From: Aspidiotus rigidus
Taxonomy: Eukaryota; Arthropoda; Insecta; Hemiptera; Diaspididae
DNA length: 64,000 nucleotides
Assembly: GCA_035079385.1 (NCBI GenBank)
Contig: JAVHKY010000052.1
Coordinates: 2,294,001 to 2,358,000 of the forward strand
Direction of reading: 5' to 3'
Numbering within the stretch: the stretch's first letter is position 1; each line of letters starts with the position of its first letter. Below the pieces are notes generated by a model that was not told the DNA's origin, ran no database searches, and saw nothing but the letters and a program-made list of their open reading frames with translations. This document shows, piece by piece, positions 11,819 through 23,900 of this stretch. The position numbers were made by a program, and so were the translations under genes.

Positions 11819-13795
11819 TCAGGTCCTGGGCTCGGCAGCACCTATGCAGCCTTTACTGCCGACCACATGCCCTGCATCGCGGCCCTCTTCTCGGCTGCAT
11901 AGTGGGCACTTTGGGTCCCAATGGCAGTCCCGTAACAGATGCCCTTCTCCGCCGCATCTGTAGCAGCCATTGCCAACAGCTTCCCCTTGGCAAGCTGCGG
12001 CAATGTGGCCTCTTCGGAGGCACTCGAAGCAGCGGGGGGGGGGGGGGGGGTGTGCTGCGTCCTTCTTCTCCAGTGAGCGGACCTTGCAGTTGCTCCACCC
12101 AATCTAGATGCTTCTGGCCTGCACTAACTTCAAGGCAGTTGGAATAGGGACCTCAGCATGAGCCATTTGGCACCCTCGGCCCATCCTCTGGATGTTGGTG
12201 ATCTTTACCTCGTCCGCTTCACCAATGGCTGCTATCATTTCCTCCTTTGTTGCAGAGGTATCGATGTTGAGGAGCAGTATCCTTGTCTTCCTCTTTGGTT
12301 TGCGCACATCTGCCTTGTCACCAATAGCGACCTTCAGTTGATGAGGGAAGGTATCAGGAGCTCCTTCCAAGGTATGGCGGTATTCCAGCACCATCTCTCC
12401 AGCCTTAGTAAACCTGGTGGACAGTACTTTGACGCCAAGTGTGTCAACTGAGAGCCTTTTTCTGGCCTCTTGGATGATATCTGTATAGCTCACATCATCA
12501 CCTTTCTTCTTGAGCACCACCGCATCGCTCCGTGGCTTCCTCTTCCTCAGCAGTTGCAGCTGCTATTGAGTCCTCCTGTGGTGCTTATTAGCAGGCTGAG
12601 GAGGCACATTGGAGCGCCCACCCTCAGTTGCAGTAGCTTGCTGGGCGTCCTTCGTTCAATTGCGCCGGGAAACCACCTGGCTCCAAGAGGGTACATTAGA
12701 GCTGGGTGTGGCTGTCTGTGGGGACGGTTGCTGCTGGTCTCGAGATTGCTGTTGCTGCTATTGTCGCTGTTGCTGCAGATGCTGCTGCTGTCGCTGCGGT
12801 TGCAGTCGCGGAAGCGGTTGTGGTACCTGCTGCAGTTGAGGTTGGTTCTGTGGCTTGGACCGCACTTCCTGCTGCTTTGGAGAGGTCCGTTGGGGCAGCT
12901 GTTGCTGCGGTTGCAGTTGTGGCAGCTGTTGCTGCTGTAGTGGTTGTGGCAGCCGTTGTTGCGGTTGCTGCTGCTGTTTCTGCAGTTGCGGTTGATGCTG
13001 CAGTTGCTGTGGTAACTTCTGCTGCTTCCTCTGCAGCTCATGTTGCTTCGGCTGCACTTGCAGCGGTGCTGGCTTATTGGCCTGAAGCTTCTGAACCTCT
13101 TTCTTCAGTAGTTCAATCTGGCGTTGCTGCTCTGCACACTGTTGTGCTAGGAGCTGCTCGGATTGAGGCCTCTTCAGTAGTGCCTCCTGCATTTGCAGCT
13201 GCAGTTTTCTGATCTGCTCCTGCTGCTTTTCCAGCTGGAGCTTTTGCTGCTTCATCCTCATTTGCTGTATGGAGTAATCCTCTTCCAGCTTACAGATCTT
13301 GACGTCCCGCTTGTTGATCTCTGCTTTCAACAAAGCAATTGACTTATTCAGGTCATCACTAAGCTCCCTGAGCTTTCCTCCAGGTAGGTTAGGCGGAGGG
13401 AGTATAAGGGGCGTTGAGAATTCCTCTACTCCCGGTGAAGGTGAGGATTCACCATCTATCCTCAACCTCTTGCTCGCTCTCTTCTGCAGTCGGACTTCGA
13501 AGTCCTCTGGGGAGGAATGATAACCTCGTTCAACGTCAACTTCCTTCTGTGTCGCTGTGGAGGGAGGAGGCGACCTCATCTCTATTGGGGATTGGCGGAA
13601 TACTTCCTCTTCCTTCTCTACACCTTCTGTAGACACTTTTGTTGCCTCATTGCATGATTCGGGGACAACACCCCCGACCCCTCGCCGCCTGAGCGCGTCA
13701 GCGTGGGGAGCCGGTTTGCCGAATCCGAATCGGCACCAATATCTTGATCTTTCGTCATCTTCATCTGTAAATAATGTTGCAGTGTGAGGCGTCAC
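11819..13795 (-). pseudogene. R1-like ORF1 (gag-like, three zinc knuckles), four in-frame stops
   Basis: One frame runs from ATG 13795 to the TGA at 11821-11819 without any shift, but is broken by TAG 12760-12758, TGA 12658-12656, TAG 12565-12563 and TAG 12106-12104. The N-terminal half is charged, then a long Gln-rich coiled-coil-like stretch follows (about 13390-12720). The middle carries the usual RNA-binding gag-like region. Three zinc knuckles end the protein: CFECLRRGHIAAAC, CYRCGGEGHLLRDC and a third beginning CPLC. A run of 17 C just before the first knuckle (plus-strand G run 12034-12050) is in frame and encodes prolines. ORF1 proteins of this clade bind element RNA and target it to chromatin. 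This copy cannot make a full product without readthrough. Confidence 0.85.
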
Positions 13796-13981
13796 CTGGG
13801 AAGCTGCTTCCGCCTTCCCAGATCATCTTGCAGAGCCATACTTCCCCCACAAGCTGCTTGGTCCTTGCAGGGAAAGGCACACGCCTTACGGCTATGGCCG
13901 GGTTTTCATTGTCAGAGTTTTCCATCTCCTACCTAGTCACTGGAAGAGACTCCACCAGGGCCAGGCAAATAGAGTGGTATG

Positions 13982-14109
13982 GGACGTGAAGGTCCAGATG
14001 GCGATACGTAACCCCATACAAACAGGACGTGAAGGCTATAAAAGCAATACGTAACCCCATTCATACAGGACGTGAGGGCCACCAGAAAGTACGTAACCCC
14101 ATACATGAA
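13982..14109. repeat. Three 43-bp tandem repeats in the R1-like leader
   Basis: Three units begin at 13982, 14025 and 14068, each starting GGACGTGA-GG and containing TACGTAACCCCAT. They lie just upstream of ORF1 on the minus strand, in the expected 5' untranslated region. Tandem leader repeats are common in non-LTR elements. Confidence 0.85.
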
Positions 14110-14990
14110 GATGATCCTGATGCAGGTGTGACTGCCTACACCAGTTGACGGTTTTCTGTCGGGGTTGTCCTTCCCTTATCCTATGAGCCCGTGCCCTAGC
14201 CTGCAAGGAGACAGGTGGTTTTTTAAAAAAATTATAGGGTTTCCTTCCCTACGGTTTAATTAGCCTCGAAGTATCCTTCTCCTAGTACTCTTAGTTGCAG
14301 CGCCCCACCCACACCCCAACAGCAACCCACCACCAAACCATAACCCCACCAAACGCCGACCAGAAGCAGACAGAAAGTGAAACAGTCGCAGCCAACACCT
14401 CACTAACCTCACATTCGACACTCAAGTCCAGTACCCGAGCATTCACAAGGGTACCAGACAACTTAGCTCAGTCAAGCACCACAGAAGGCACCCACCAGAG
14501 CAGACCCAGTACGCACCCACCCAGCACAACGCAGCACCATAAAGGCACAAGACGCCACACCATGGAGGGAACCCACCAGAGCCACCCCAATGTGCACCAA
14601 CCCGGCACAAGACGCCATCCTAGTTTATAGGTCCGGCAGCGCATCCCAGGTGGTCAGCCCGGTCAGCACGCCCAGACCGCAACTACTCGCGCGAGACAGA
14701 GTTCATGTAGCAGCCCACGCGGTCAGCCTGTTCTGCCAATGAACCCCTCAATCCCAGGTGACGCACAGCCCGGGGGGTCAGCCCAGTCAGTGGCACCGGA
14801 ACCGGACCTCTTCATTCATTTATCGTCCCACTCATTCAAATCTGTGCCGCACACTCGCCTGTCACCCCATCCACAAGCCCGCCAACGCCCAGCAAAGCCA
14901 GAGCCCAGAGCACGCCACCATCAGAGAACAGACGACACACCACGTAGGCCCCCCCACCGCGTCAAGGTGGGAGGAATTTTTGTTCAGAAA
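14110..14990. other. GC/C-rich low-complexity region, probable R1-like 5' leader
   Basis: On the plus strand this block is rich in CAC, CCA and ACC and gives Pro/His/Thr-rich open frames (14295-14630, 14739-15008). These look compositional rather than genic. ACCCACCAGAGC-type blocks recur about every 100 bp (about 14490 and 14570). Composition matches the element to its left and differs sharply from the AT-rich DNA to its right, so I assign it to the retrotransposon leader. An unrelated GC-rich insertion is possible. Confidence 0.45.
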
Positions 14991-15567
14991 AAGGAAGGTC
15001 TGGTTTAGTGGTCCTGATTATTTTTTACGAGATTAAAGATGTGAGAATTCGAGCATTTGATGTGAAACATAATATTTCTCGTTTACCATTTATTTGATCT
15101 TTACACTTGAATGATTGCACATATTATTGTATGTACAGTTGTGCTCGATGTACAGTTTCTTATAGTAACAGATACTTGTTCATCGAAGAATGTCATATTT
15201 TTAAGCTGAGCAATTTGGAGAATTGGATAGTGAGTTGATATTTTTGCCAGTTTACATTACATACCATACAAAAGGCATAACTTTCAAGTTCCTAAATATT
15301 AACAAAATAGTTGATCGTCCAGTTTCCTCCGAATGTTACTGAATATGCGATAATACCATTTTATACCTCGTAGTTACGAGAAGGAACGAGTTTATTACCG
15401 CTTGAATTATTCGTGAAATCGAATTTATTCCTCTATATTATGCTTATAAGTACACTATAAACTTTTTATGTAATAGTTTATACCTTATTAGGGCTCAGAA
15501 AAGTTTCATTTCTTCCTTTTTGTCTAGGTACGTACTTGATAAATATAATTGCTTACACTTGTTTCAG
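14991..15567. other. Intronic AT-rich sequence before the first identified NRF exon
   Basis: No coding signal or repeat recognised. It ends in a pyrimidine-rich acceptor (TTGTTTCAG, ending 15567). Confidence 0.5.
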
Positions 15568-15737
15568 TTAGCGATGCGACTGGCAGATACACAACGCAGT
15601 TTTTCTTTGGAAACGATTTTTGGCTCGGGTCTAAGACTATGTGCATGGAGTTAAAGAATAAGGCGTACAATGCTCATGTCCCACCTTTTCCACTTCATTT
15701 TTTCGTTTCTAAATTCTTATTGAAGATGCACAATAAG
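15568..15737 (+). CDS. NRF-like exon 1 of those found
   Basis: Acceptor TTTCAG/TT and donor AAG/GTTAGT. It starts with two bases completing a codon from an unseen upstream exon and ends in phase 0. It encodes the NRF-domain core (SDATGRYTTQFFFGNDFWLG). An in-frame ATG at 15549 is inside the intron and is not the start. Confidence 0.9.
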
Positions 15738-17917
15738 GTTAGTCGTACTATCATATTACTCTTTTTTTTGGTAGAACTGAATGGATTGAGAATTTTGTTT
15801 CTTAGAGCATTGGGTTAAACGTAGACGACCACAAGCAGGACTCAATATTTCAAAATTTACATTAGGTATTCATCCTAATTCTTCCCCATATTCTCTCAAT
15901 GTCGAGCTCATTCGTATCTCTATTCTTTCCGCCATCTTTTCCAGGATTTTTATTACCTTCCTCTTCTGCTCTGGGTAACAAAGGCGGTTGTCCAAGTATT
16001 GAAATAATATTCCTACCTTTGAACATTAAGCTTCTAACCCAAATTGACCTTGACCTATACAGGAACTAACCTGATGACGTCACAGGCTGGGTAATTATTG
16101 GTATATGTAACCTTTTAAGAGAACAAAAGTGGGCATCGGCGGGGGGGGAGGGGGGAGGGGCTCTGCCCGCCCCTCCGTCACCAAACTAAATTGACATGTT
16201 TCTTGACTGTTGTATTAACGCTATTGATACGAACTTTGAACTTTTTGTTTACAAAGAAGACATGATTTGTAATTTTTATGCGAAAAAAGTTCGAATTTAT
16301 TCTGTAATTATTCTTACTATTCTTTTTACACGCGAAATGATGCACAAGTTCTCAAACGTATGATATCCTAAAAAAATATCATAAGAAATATTTTTTCTGG
16401 AGCGTTAACTTTCGGCTATGTTGTAAAATAATTACCTACTAATTATTAAAGCGTTAGAGGATCTCCTTCAATTGAAAATAGATCTAATTGCGGCCGCCTC
16501 ATCCACTCCGTACAGAAGAATTTTCATATGACTCCCCCTGAGAATACTGAAATGATTAAAAAATATTCAAGGATTGTCGTGTATAATCCTGCTCTATTTC
16601 TTTCTTCTCTTTTTCATTTGTCATTCTTCAAGTCAGTCCAATAAATTATTCCGTCTGATGATGACGTTTTAACGTCGAAACCGCGGTCAAATTATTTTCA
16701 TATATTTGTAATGGTAGAGGATCCTATAACGCTTTAAGAATTAATAGTTCAAATATTCCACTACATTGAAAAAATTAATTTATTTAGTTGTAAAACAATG
16801 TACCCTAGGAGCTGAAATGTTTCTATGGGAATACTAATATTATTCAAAACAAAAAAATGTTCCTACCTAAATGTCATTTTTTTTCTTCTTTCTTGGGAGA
16901 GGCGGGTGGGCGTAATTTTCTAAAAGTATGAAGAGAATAGAAGAATGAAATTTTTGGAAAATTTAACATCATGTATGCCTTGCTCCCTACCTCTCAACTA
17001 TCATTCACTATTCAGCCTTTCGTTTACATTTTATATTTTTCAATTTTTGTCATCTGAATTTACCTTATGTTAATTAAGGCTAATATCGTATTCATACACA
17101 AATTTCACTCATTTGAAACATATACTTTTTCGTGACGTCATCAACTCATAACATCATCCCCTCTATCTTAGTGACGTCATTTCGTCATCATCCTCAACTT
17201 CGGTGAAGTCTTCATCCCCGACCTTGAAACATATCTCTAGGATATAGACGCGCATTTCTGACGTAAATTATTTAGTGACCCAAACAACCAATGTGTCAAA
17301 TGCACCTTCAACAGTATTTCTAAAGAGGGACGGCAATTGCTGTATAGCCAGTGTATAGCGAATGCTACATACGGGAAGTTTCATGTAGCATCTTTTAATA
17401 TAGTATTCAACGTAACTAAATTTTTAATTTTTTTTTCTCTTTTCTTTTTTCCTTTTTTGTTTTCAAAAAATTTGTAGTTCGCTATACATTGGATTTTGAA
17501 AAGTTGCCGGCCCTGTTTCTAAACCAAATATTAGGCTATGTACTTAGCCCATTTCAGCTTATTACATATAACCCACACCTCTAGTATCTGGGCTATCCGT
17601 CTTAACCACCTCACTTGATTCAGCCCTCACGAATAGTATTATACAGAATCAGTCACGTTTTTAACGCTTTAAAACGGTTACTTGAGCTGCGCATTTAGCT
17701 CCTCAACAGTATAAATTGAAGGGCTTTTACTATGTTTACATTTTTCAGGACGAATACCACGAGAGCGAGAAAGACAGAAAGACAGTGTCACTCTCCTTCT
17801 ATCTTTCTTGCTCCCACGGTGTTCGTCCTGCAATTTGATAAAAAATGTAAACATTGTAAAAGCCCTATTGATGTGATGTAGGTTTGTATTACTACGTGCT
17901 AATCAAGTATTTGCATA

Positions 17918-17948
<31 letters not shown>

Positions 17949-20900
17949 ATTATTATTATTGTTATAATGCAGATTTAATTCGAGAAACTAATTTTTTTAT
18001 TTTTTCAACAGACTCGTATTATATCTATTGGCATGTGTGTACCTTTGAAATGTTCTCACGAAGATATGAAGCTTACTCTGGAAGCGGACGCTAAACTCAT
18101 TAATACAAAGGAACCAGAACGTACCTTAAAAGTTCTGACCGTTAGACAAGTTCCTGGGCCGTATTCATTGCTAGGAGATAAGAAACTGCATCTTTTATTG
18201 TAAGTAGACTTTTTTTTTTATTTCATAGTTTCCCACTTTTTTCAACTGTCTCTGAAATGAGTTCCACAATTCAGAAAGACAAACGTGTTACAGGCAAATG
18301 CACAGCGCTTTTACTCGATTTCTATTGGGACAAAATTAATAAAAAGACTTTATCGTAATAAGATTTCTACATAACGAAGTGTCAGAAGAACAGACAAATA
18401 GCTCGTCAAATGTAAATTTTTTCTTCGTTCTTTTTTTCTTTTCTATTTGCTTTTGTGCAATATGTGTCCTCCAGAAAAACGATGTAATTTTATAGGCTGG
18501 GCTATACCACTGGAAAAAATGAGTTCTAGTACGTATCATTGATATCTTCATGAATCATTTGGCATGCAAAAAGACAGCAAACTTTTATGACACTAAAATT
18601 CATATAGTTTCTACGGTGAATAATGCACACCATCATCTTGAAAACTCGAATAGAAATTTTCTTTTGTCATGCACCAGAACACATTCTTTCACGCAAATTT
18701 CGAGGGACCAGAAACAAATTTGAAGTTTATTGACTGTCCTAATTATAAAATTTGTAGATTTGACTTCCATCTCGCTGGGTTAAAACTGTATCAACATCTT
18801 AAGATTGTGTGCTTTGTCAACTTTGAAATTGTCGTGATTTATGAGGAGTGATAAAAACGTTGATGAGAGGTTTACAATTAATTTGCGTGAAAAAAATTAA
18901 GAATTCCTCTATATCTTTTTGTTAAGCATATTTGTAGATGTCTCGTCCTAATAGCGTGTCTAAAACAACAATTTCACCGATGATCGGAACGTCTACTGCC
19001 AGTTGTCATCATTATTATTATGATTATTATTAATATTTTTATTACAACAAAGCGTATCTTGCATTCTGTTGACATCTCACATCATGCTTAGAATGCATAA
19101 TCCATCATTTTGTATTTCTCACTTCTGAAATTTTGAACAACGCACCGGAAGAGGAAACGAAAGGGAAGAATGTTGGCAATTTTACAGGGTCACTTCAAGT
19201 CGTAAGTACGTGAGGTGAAAATAATAGAATTTTTTCAGTAAAGAGGGGGTTTTAATAACGATAAAATTTACGGGACTGAAGACTGTGAAGTTACACACGC
19301 AGCGATAGACTTGATAATATTTTTTTACAAGATATAGGCTATCGTACAAGAACGTTCATCATTAAAGACGAATACTGAGTATTTGTGAGTAATTGACTTC
19401 CATTACAAAATCATTTAATCTCGTTACATAATCGTCCGAGAGCGTAAGCTAATGATCGTAATTGCTGAACATCTAATTGATACTCTCATCTATAAAACTG
19501 AAAAAAGCTTACTAACCGACTTTTCACTTCTAATTTAATATAGGTACTCACCGGAAAGTCTGTGAAATATAGTCCACGTGGGTACCTATGTTTTAAATCC
19601 ATCAATCACTTTGAGCGTACATTTCAAGAGTTATAATTTTTCTGTCCTACACACAATTGTTCATGGGGAATTTAGGAAGCCAGTAAATGCTATGCATACA
19701 TAATAATGGGTGCCATTTAATCTCCCGATAAAAGAGTGCATGAACAATAAAGAAAAAGTATTCCACAATTGAAAAACGAGTTCTCCGACTAAAGGATAAA
19801 CGGGCGATAAAATAAGTGGATGCAAGATAAAATAATTCTATTGCAGTCGAAAGAAATCTTAATTTACAAAATAACTTGAATGAAAAAAAAAAATCAAAAA
19901 ATGAATACCTACACATTGCTCGTTGAAAGAATAGAAACATGCGGTTCTTGAAAAAAAGTTTCATCACGGTAAATAACTCGACCTTAAAAAGAAAAAAAAA
20001 AAGAAAAAGAAAAAGAAAGGAAGATAGCTACGATAAAGAATAAAATTTGACCTACCTATCTAAATACCTATGTATGTATTAAAAAATTTAATTAAACTTA
20101 TCCAAGTTCGTTAGCGACTTCTAATAGACACACCGGGCTGACCTTCTTTCCAAGAAATAGTATATTACCTACTTACTATATATTAGGGTAAAGTGAGTGT
20201 TTGAGAGCGAATGCGAGAGTTTGCAAAACGAGTCGAAGAAAAACGAGCAATCGTACGAGTATGTCAATGGGAATTTACCCTCTTTCTAAACTATGATGTT
20301 AAAGAAAGATAAGTGTACAACCACGATAACTCTCCTACAGAGACACCTTTCAAATATGCGTTATTAGAATTTGTTTTATTGTAAAAAAATTGTGTTCAAT
20401 GTAACGCTAATTTATGAATTTTCTTTCGTTCAAATACAAGATTTCATCGTTTTGTTCTCATAGTTCATTCACTTTACTCGTGTTTTAAAGGGGCAAATAA
20501 ATTTTCCCACATAAGAATCTCCATAACTTACATTTCGATCAATTTATCTTGAGGACTACTCTAAAACTATTCATCCAGATGACTCCAAAATTTCTCTGAA
20601 TATACTGTAAAATTGTGCAGTCATGTGAAAGACAATTAGTTGGATGATTTTCGAAAATTAGCAATAACAAATTAGAGAGAAAATTGAGGACTGCTCAAAT
20701 AATAACAATCTATAAGAAAAAAAATCACCCGCACAACTTCGAATACTTTGACCACACTTGAAGAAAATCCATTCATTAGTTTTGAAGGAGTAGAGGTGAC
20801 AAGAAAAAAAGAAAAAATGTTAGAAATAAATGAATAGATTTACTTAAAAAGAAACCTGAAATTTTTTTATTAGTCTCACAGTGATCTAGGACATTTAAAA

Positions 20901-23900
20901 TGTCGAGAAAGTTCATTCCCGGGTTTCTTCGCTCATCTGTGCAGGAAGCGATAAGTGACTTTTCAGTCGAAAAGTCGGTAAAAATTGAGTCATGCAATTT
21001 TGGAAGTGAAAAATTCGTTCTATATATCGAGCAATTTTAGGCGTCTTGGATCTTATGTTCTACGAAGAATATTTTTGTAAACGCGAGCGTAGTTTTAAAT
21101 AATTTTCTCGGTAGCCTTCTAAGACGTTTATGGCAATAAGTAAAACTGTAGCCTATCGTGTGTCACCTTTTTCTATGCTTGAATATCGTGTTCAATCGAA
21201 GGGCCGATCAAATTATGAACTTTATAGCTGGAACTACGGATAAAAATCAAAGATTCGGTGTCACGGCTATCACCTACGATAGTGCTGTATGCATTTACAG
21301 ATTCATAATTATCGGTGACTATAATTATCGCAGTTCACGATACAGTGAAAAAAAAAGTTTCAAGAACTTGATTCAGAATCGAAAGCCTACTCGACGAACC
21401 CACTTTTACTTTTTCATCAAGTCCAGTATTACCTATACCTACTTATTTATTATTTCGAGGATTATTTAAATTCGGTAGGCTGTAAATAAGCCGTATAAAA
21501 ATATGTCTCGACTTCATAGAAATATCGGAATTGTAATTTCTTTAAACCATTATATTATTATATTCTTATGGCCTGCAGAAATATGATCAATCTACTTTTA
21601 ATTCAGGCGTCATTCTCTTATGCCCTTCGTAAAGCAAGGTACAACTCGTGCGCTTGATCAAATATTCGTTTTCATGATCGTATATAGACCGACAAGGATT
21701 TTTCTTTTTTTGAAGAAAGATCACTGTGCTAAATACCGTTAGGCAAGTAATTCTGGGTCACTATAGGTACCTCGAATGTCGCAAGATGCGATGCGCTATT
21801 TTACGTCAGGCCTCTTCGTATGTATGTTGAGTTATTTGATTTGTCATTTTAAACTGTCAGCCATAATTGGGACGAAGAAAAATTAGATGCCATTGCAGGA
21901 CTGCAATTGCCCCGAGTCCTCCTCCTATCATATAAATCTTAGAGCCTGAAGCTTTTCTAAGTCCTGAAAATAATGACGCGATGTGACAACTTGAACGCGC
22001 TACAATTTCAAGGAAGGTGTCGTTTTTCCAAGTCCCCTCCTATCATAGATAGATCGGAGAACGAAATTTTTCGAAGTCCCCCCCCCCTCTCCGTGACGTC
22101 ATAAACCTTGTGACGTGATCGTCCGCGAGCGTGAGCGCGCCGTGTGTTGTCCGGCGAAAAACTTGGAAAATTGTTGACTCGTATTGTATATAGCTTGGAG
22201 CATTAAATTTTTCCAAACTTGAAAAAAATTTCGAATCCTATTGTATATGGCTTGGAGGATGAAATTTCTTCAAAACCCCCTTCCATCATAATATAGATCG
22301 AGAATGAAAATTTTTCAACAGGGAACCAGTTTTATGTTTCTTTTTTTTGAGAAATTTGCCGTGCGCCGTTCGCCTTCCGGCAAAAAACTTGGAAAAATGT
22401 CGACTCCTATCGTATATAGATAGCTTGGGGGATGAAATTTTCTCAAGTCCCCCTCCCATCATACATAGCTCGGAGGTCGGGATTTTTCCAAGTCCCCCCG
22501 CAAATTTCCTGAAAGTACCATGAAACTGAAATGAATTTTGGCGACATTGCCAGCCATTGTGTTCACACACACACAAAAAAGAATAAGTACCTAAATGCTC
22601 TCCGTTGTCAAATAACAGCCACCTTCAATTTTTCGCTATTTTCAATGCTAATAATATTAATTTTCAGACGAGATTTCTCAAATAAAAACAAAAAAACAAG
22701 TAATTTCCATCATTGTTCCCTCTATTCTACTTTTATGGGTGATCCACGACTGACACGAAAAAGTCGCTTTCTGAGGGATTTTGTACAAAATATAGATATT
22801 TCATTATATGATTATAAGAAACTTCAATTATGCTACCGTTCTCAGCAATAGAGCACCCTTGTTCAAAGTTCCGGTCTCTAACTAGGAATTGTTTTCTATC
22901 CCGAAGTAATGATTGATTACTGTCACTAGGATGGTCGGTATTCCAATCTAGCTCATTCACTGGAAGACTCACCGTACTTGGATTGTAAGAATTACCCGCC
23001 AACAATTTACACATGAATCTGCCTTATGAAAATTACTTTTATGTTTGGACAGTCTAATATTCACCGATAAAAACGATTGTGACACTACCCAAATTGCAGT
23101 CAACGTTTGTATTAATGTATATGAGGAGGGTTCTGGCAGAAGGGCCTCCGTCTCTTAAGAAATACATTGTGCGAAGGCCCTTTTGCCAGATACGTCCTCA
23201 TATCTTGAAACTAGTACCCCAAATTGTCACCATAGATAATATCAAAAACAGCCTTGAGAATTGAAGCAACCATCTCCCTGATCGACTGAAACATAATTGC
23301 AGGTCATTACTAAATTTTCCGAAACCACGTACTACAAACAACGTCTTTGGTTGTTTGCAAAAATTTTTTTCGAAGACTTTGCGAGGAGCTAAAAACAATT
23401 CTATATTGTTCAGAACGTCATCAATTGATATGTTCCAGCCCCATACTTTGCTCACTATGGACTGTGTTATTTGTGATAACGCAACATGAGTGTGAGTGCA
23501 AGATGCATAAGTGTGAGTGAGCTATTTCTGGCAGAAGTACCTATTCTGCTGAAAATTTGTCCATTCGGCATTTTGCTCCCATAAGAAATACATGCGGAGC
23601 AAAGATGACCATGGTATTAATTTAATATGAGATGTTAAAATTTACAGAAAAGTTGATATTTCAAATTTATCAACTTCTAAAAAAAATCTCTTGACCGTAT
23701 CATTTTTTATATTCAATTGGTAGCGTAGTGATCTCTGCTCCACATGTATTTCTTATGGGAGCAAAATGCTAAATGGACAAAATCGATCTTTTCATCCATG
23801 ATATCGATAGTTGTGACGTCACAATAACACAGTCCATTTTGATACAGAGTATTGCAGCCAAAAATTTTAGCTTTGGCTTTCGGCCTAAGCTTATTACTTT

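Larger units (their letters stand above)
8306..14990 (-). mobile_element. R1-clade non-LTR retrotransposon, nearly full length
   Basis: In minus-strand order this holds a GC-rich leader (to about 14110), three 43-bp tandem repeats, ORF1 (gag-like, 13795-11819), ORF2 (endonuclease plus reverse transcriptase, 11780-8707) and a roughly 400-bp 3' region. Two ORFs, three ORF1 zinc knuckles, an APE-type endonuclease, a YADD reverse transcriptase and a C-terminal CX2CX8HX4C motif together define the R1/TRAS-type clade. Base composition changes sharply at about 14990, my estimate of the 5' edge. The 3' edge is guessed from a (GT)n run and could be wrong. No 28S rDNA or TTAGG repeats flank it, so it is not in the classical R1 or TRAS target. 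A second, partial copy is at 41940-43540. Confidence 0.85.

Noticed and set aside
12547..13212. Ala/Val- and Ser/Asn-rich open frames on both strands
   Set aside because: They are other-frame readings of the CAG/CTG-rich Gln stretch of the R1-like ORF1.
8306..14990. Insertion in 28S rDNA or telomeric repeats, as classical R1 or TRAS
   Set aside because: No rRNA sequence and no TTAGG repeats flank the element.
14295..15036. Plus-strand Pro/His-rich ORFs as a host gene
   Set aside because: No recognisable domain or splice context; composition matches the adjacent retrotransposon leader.
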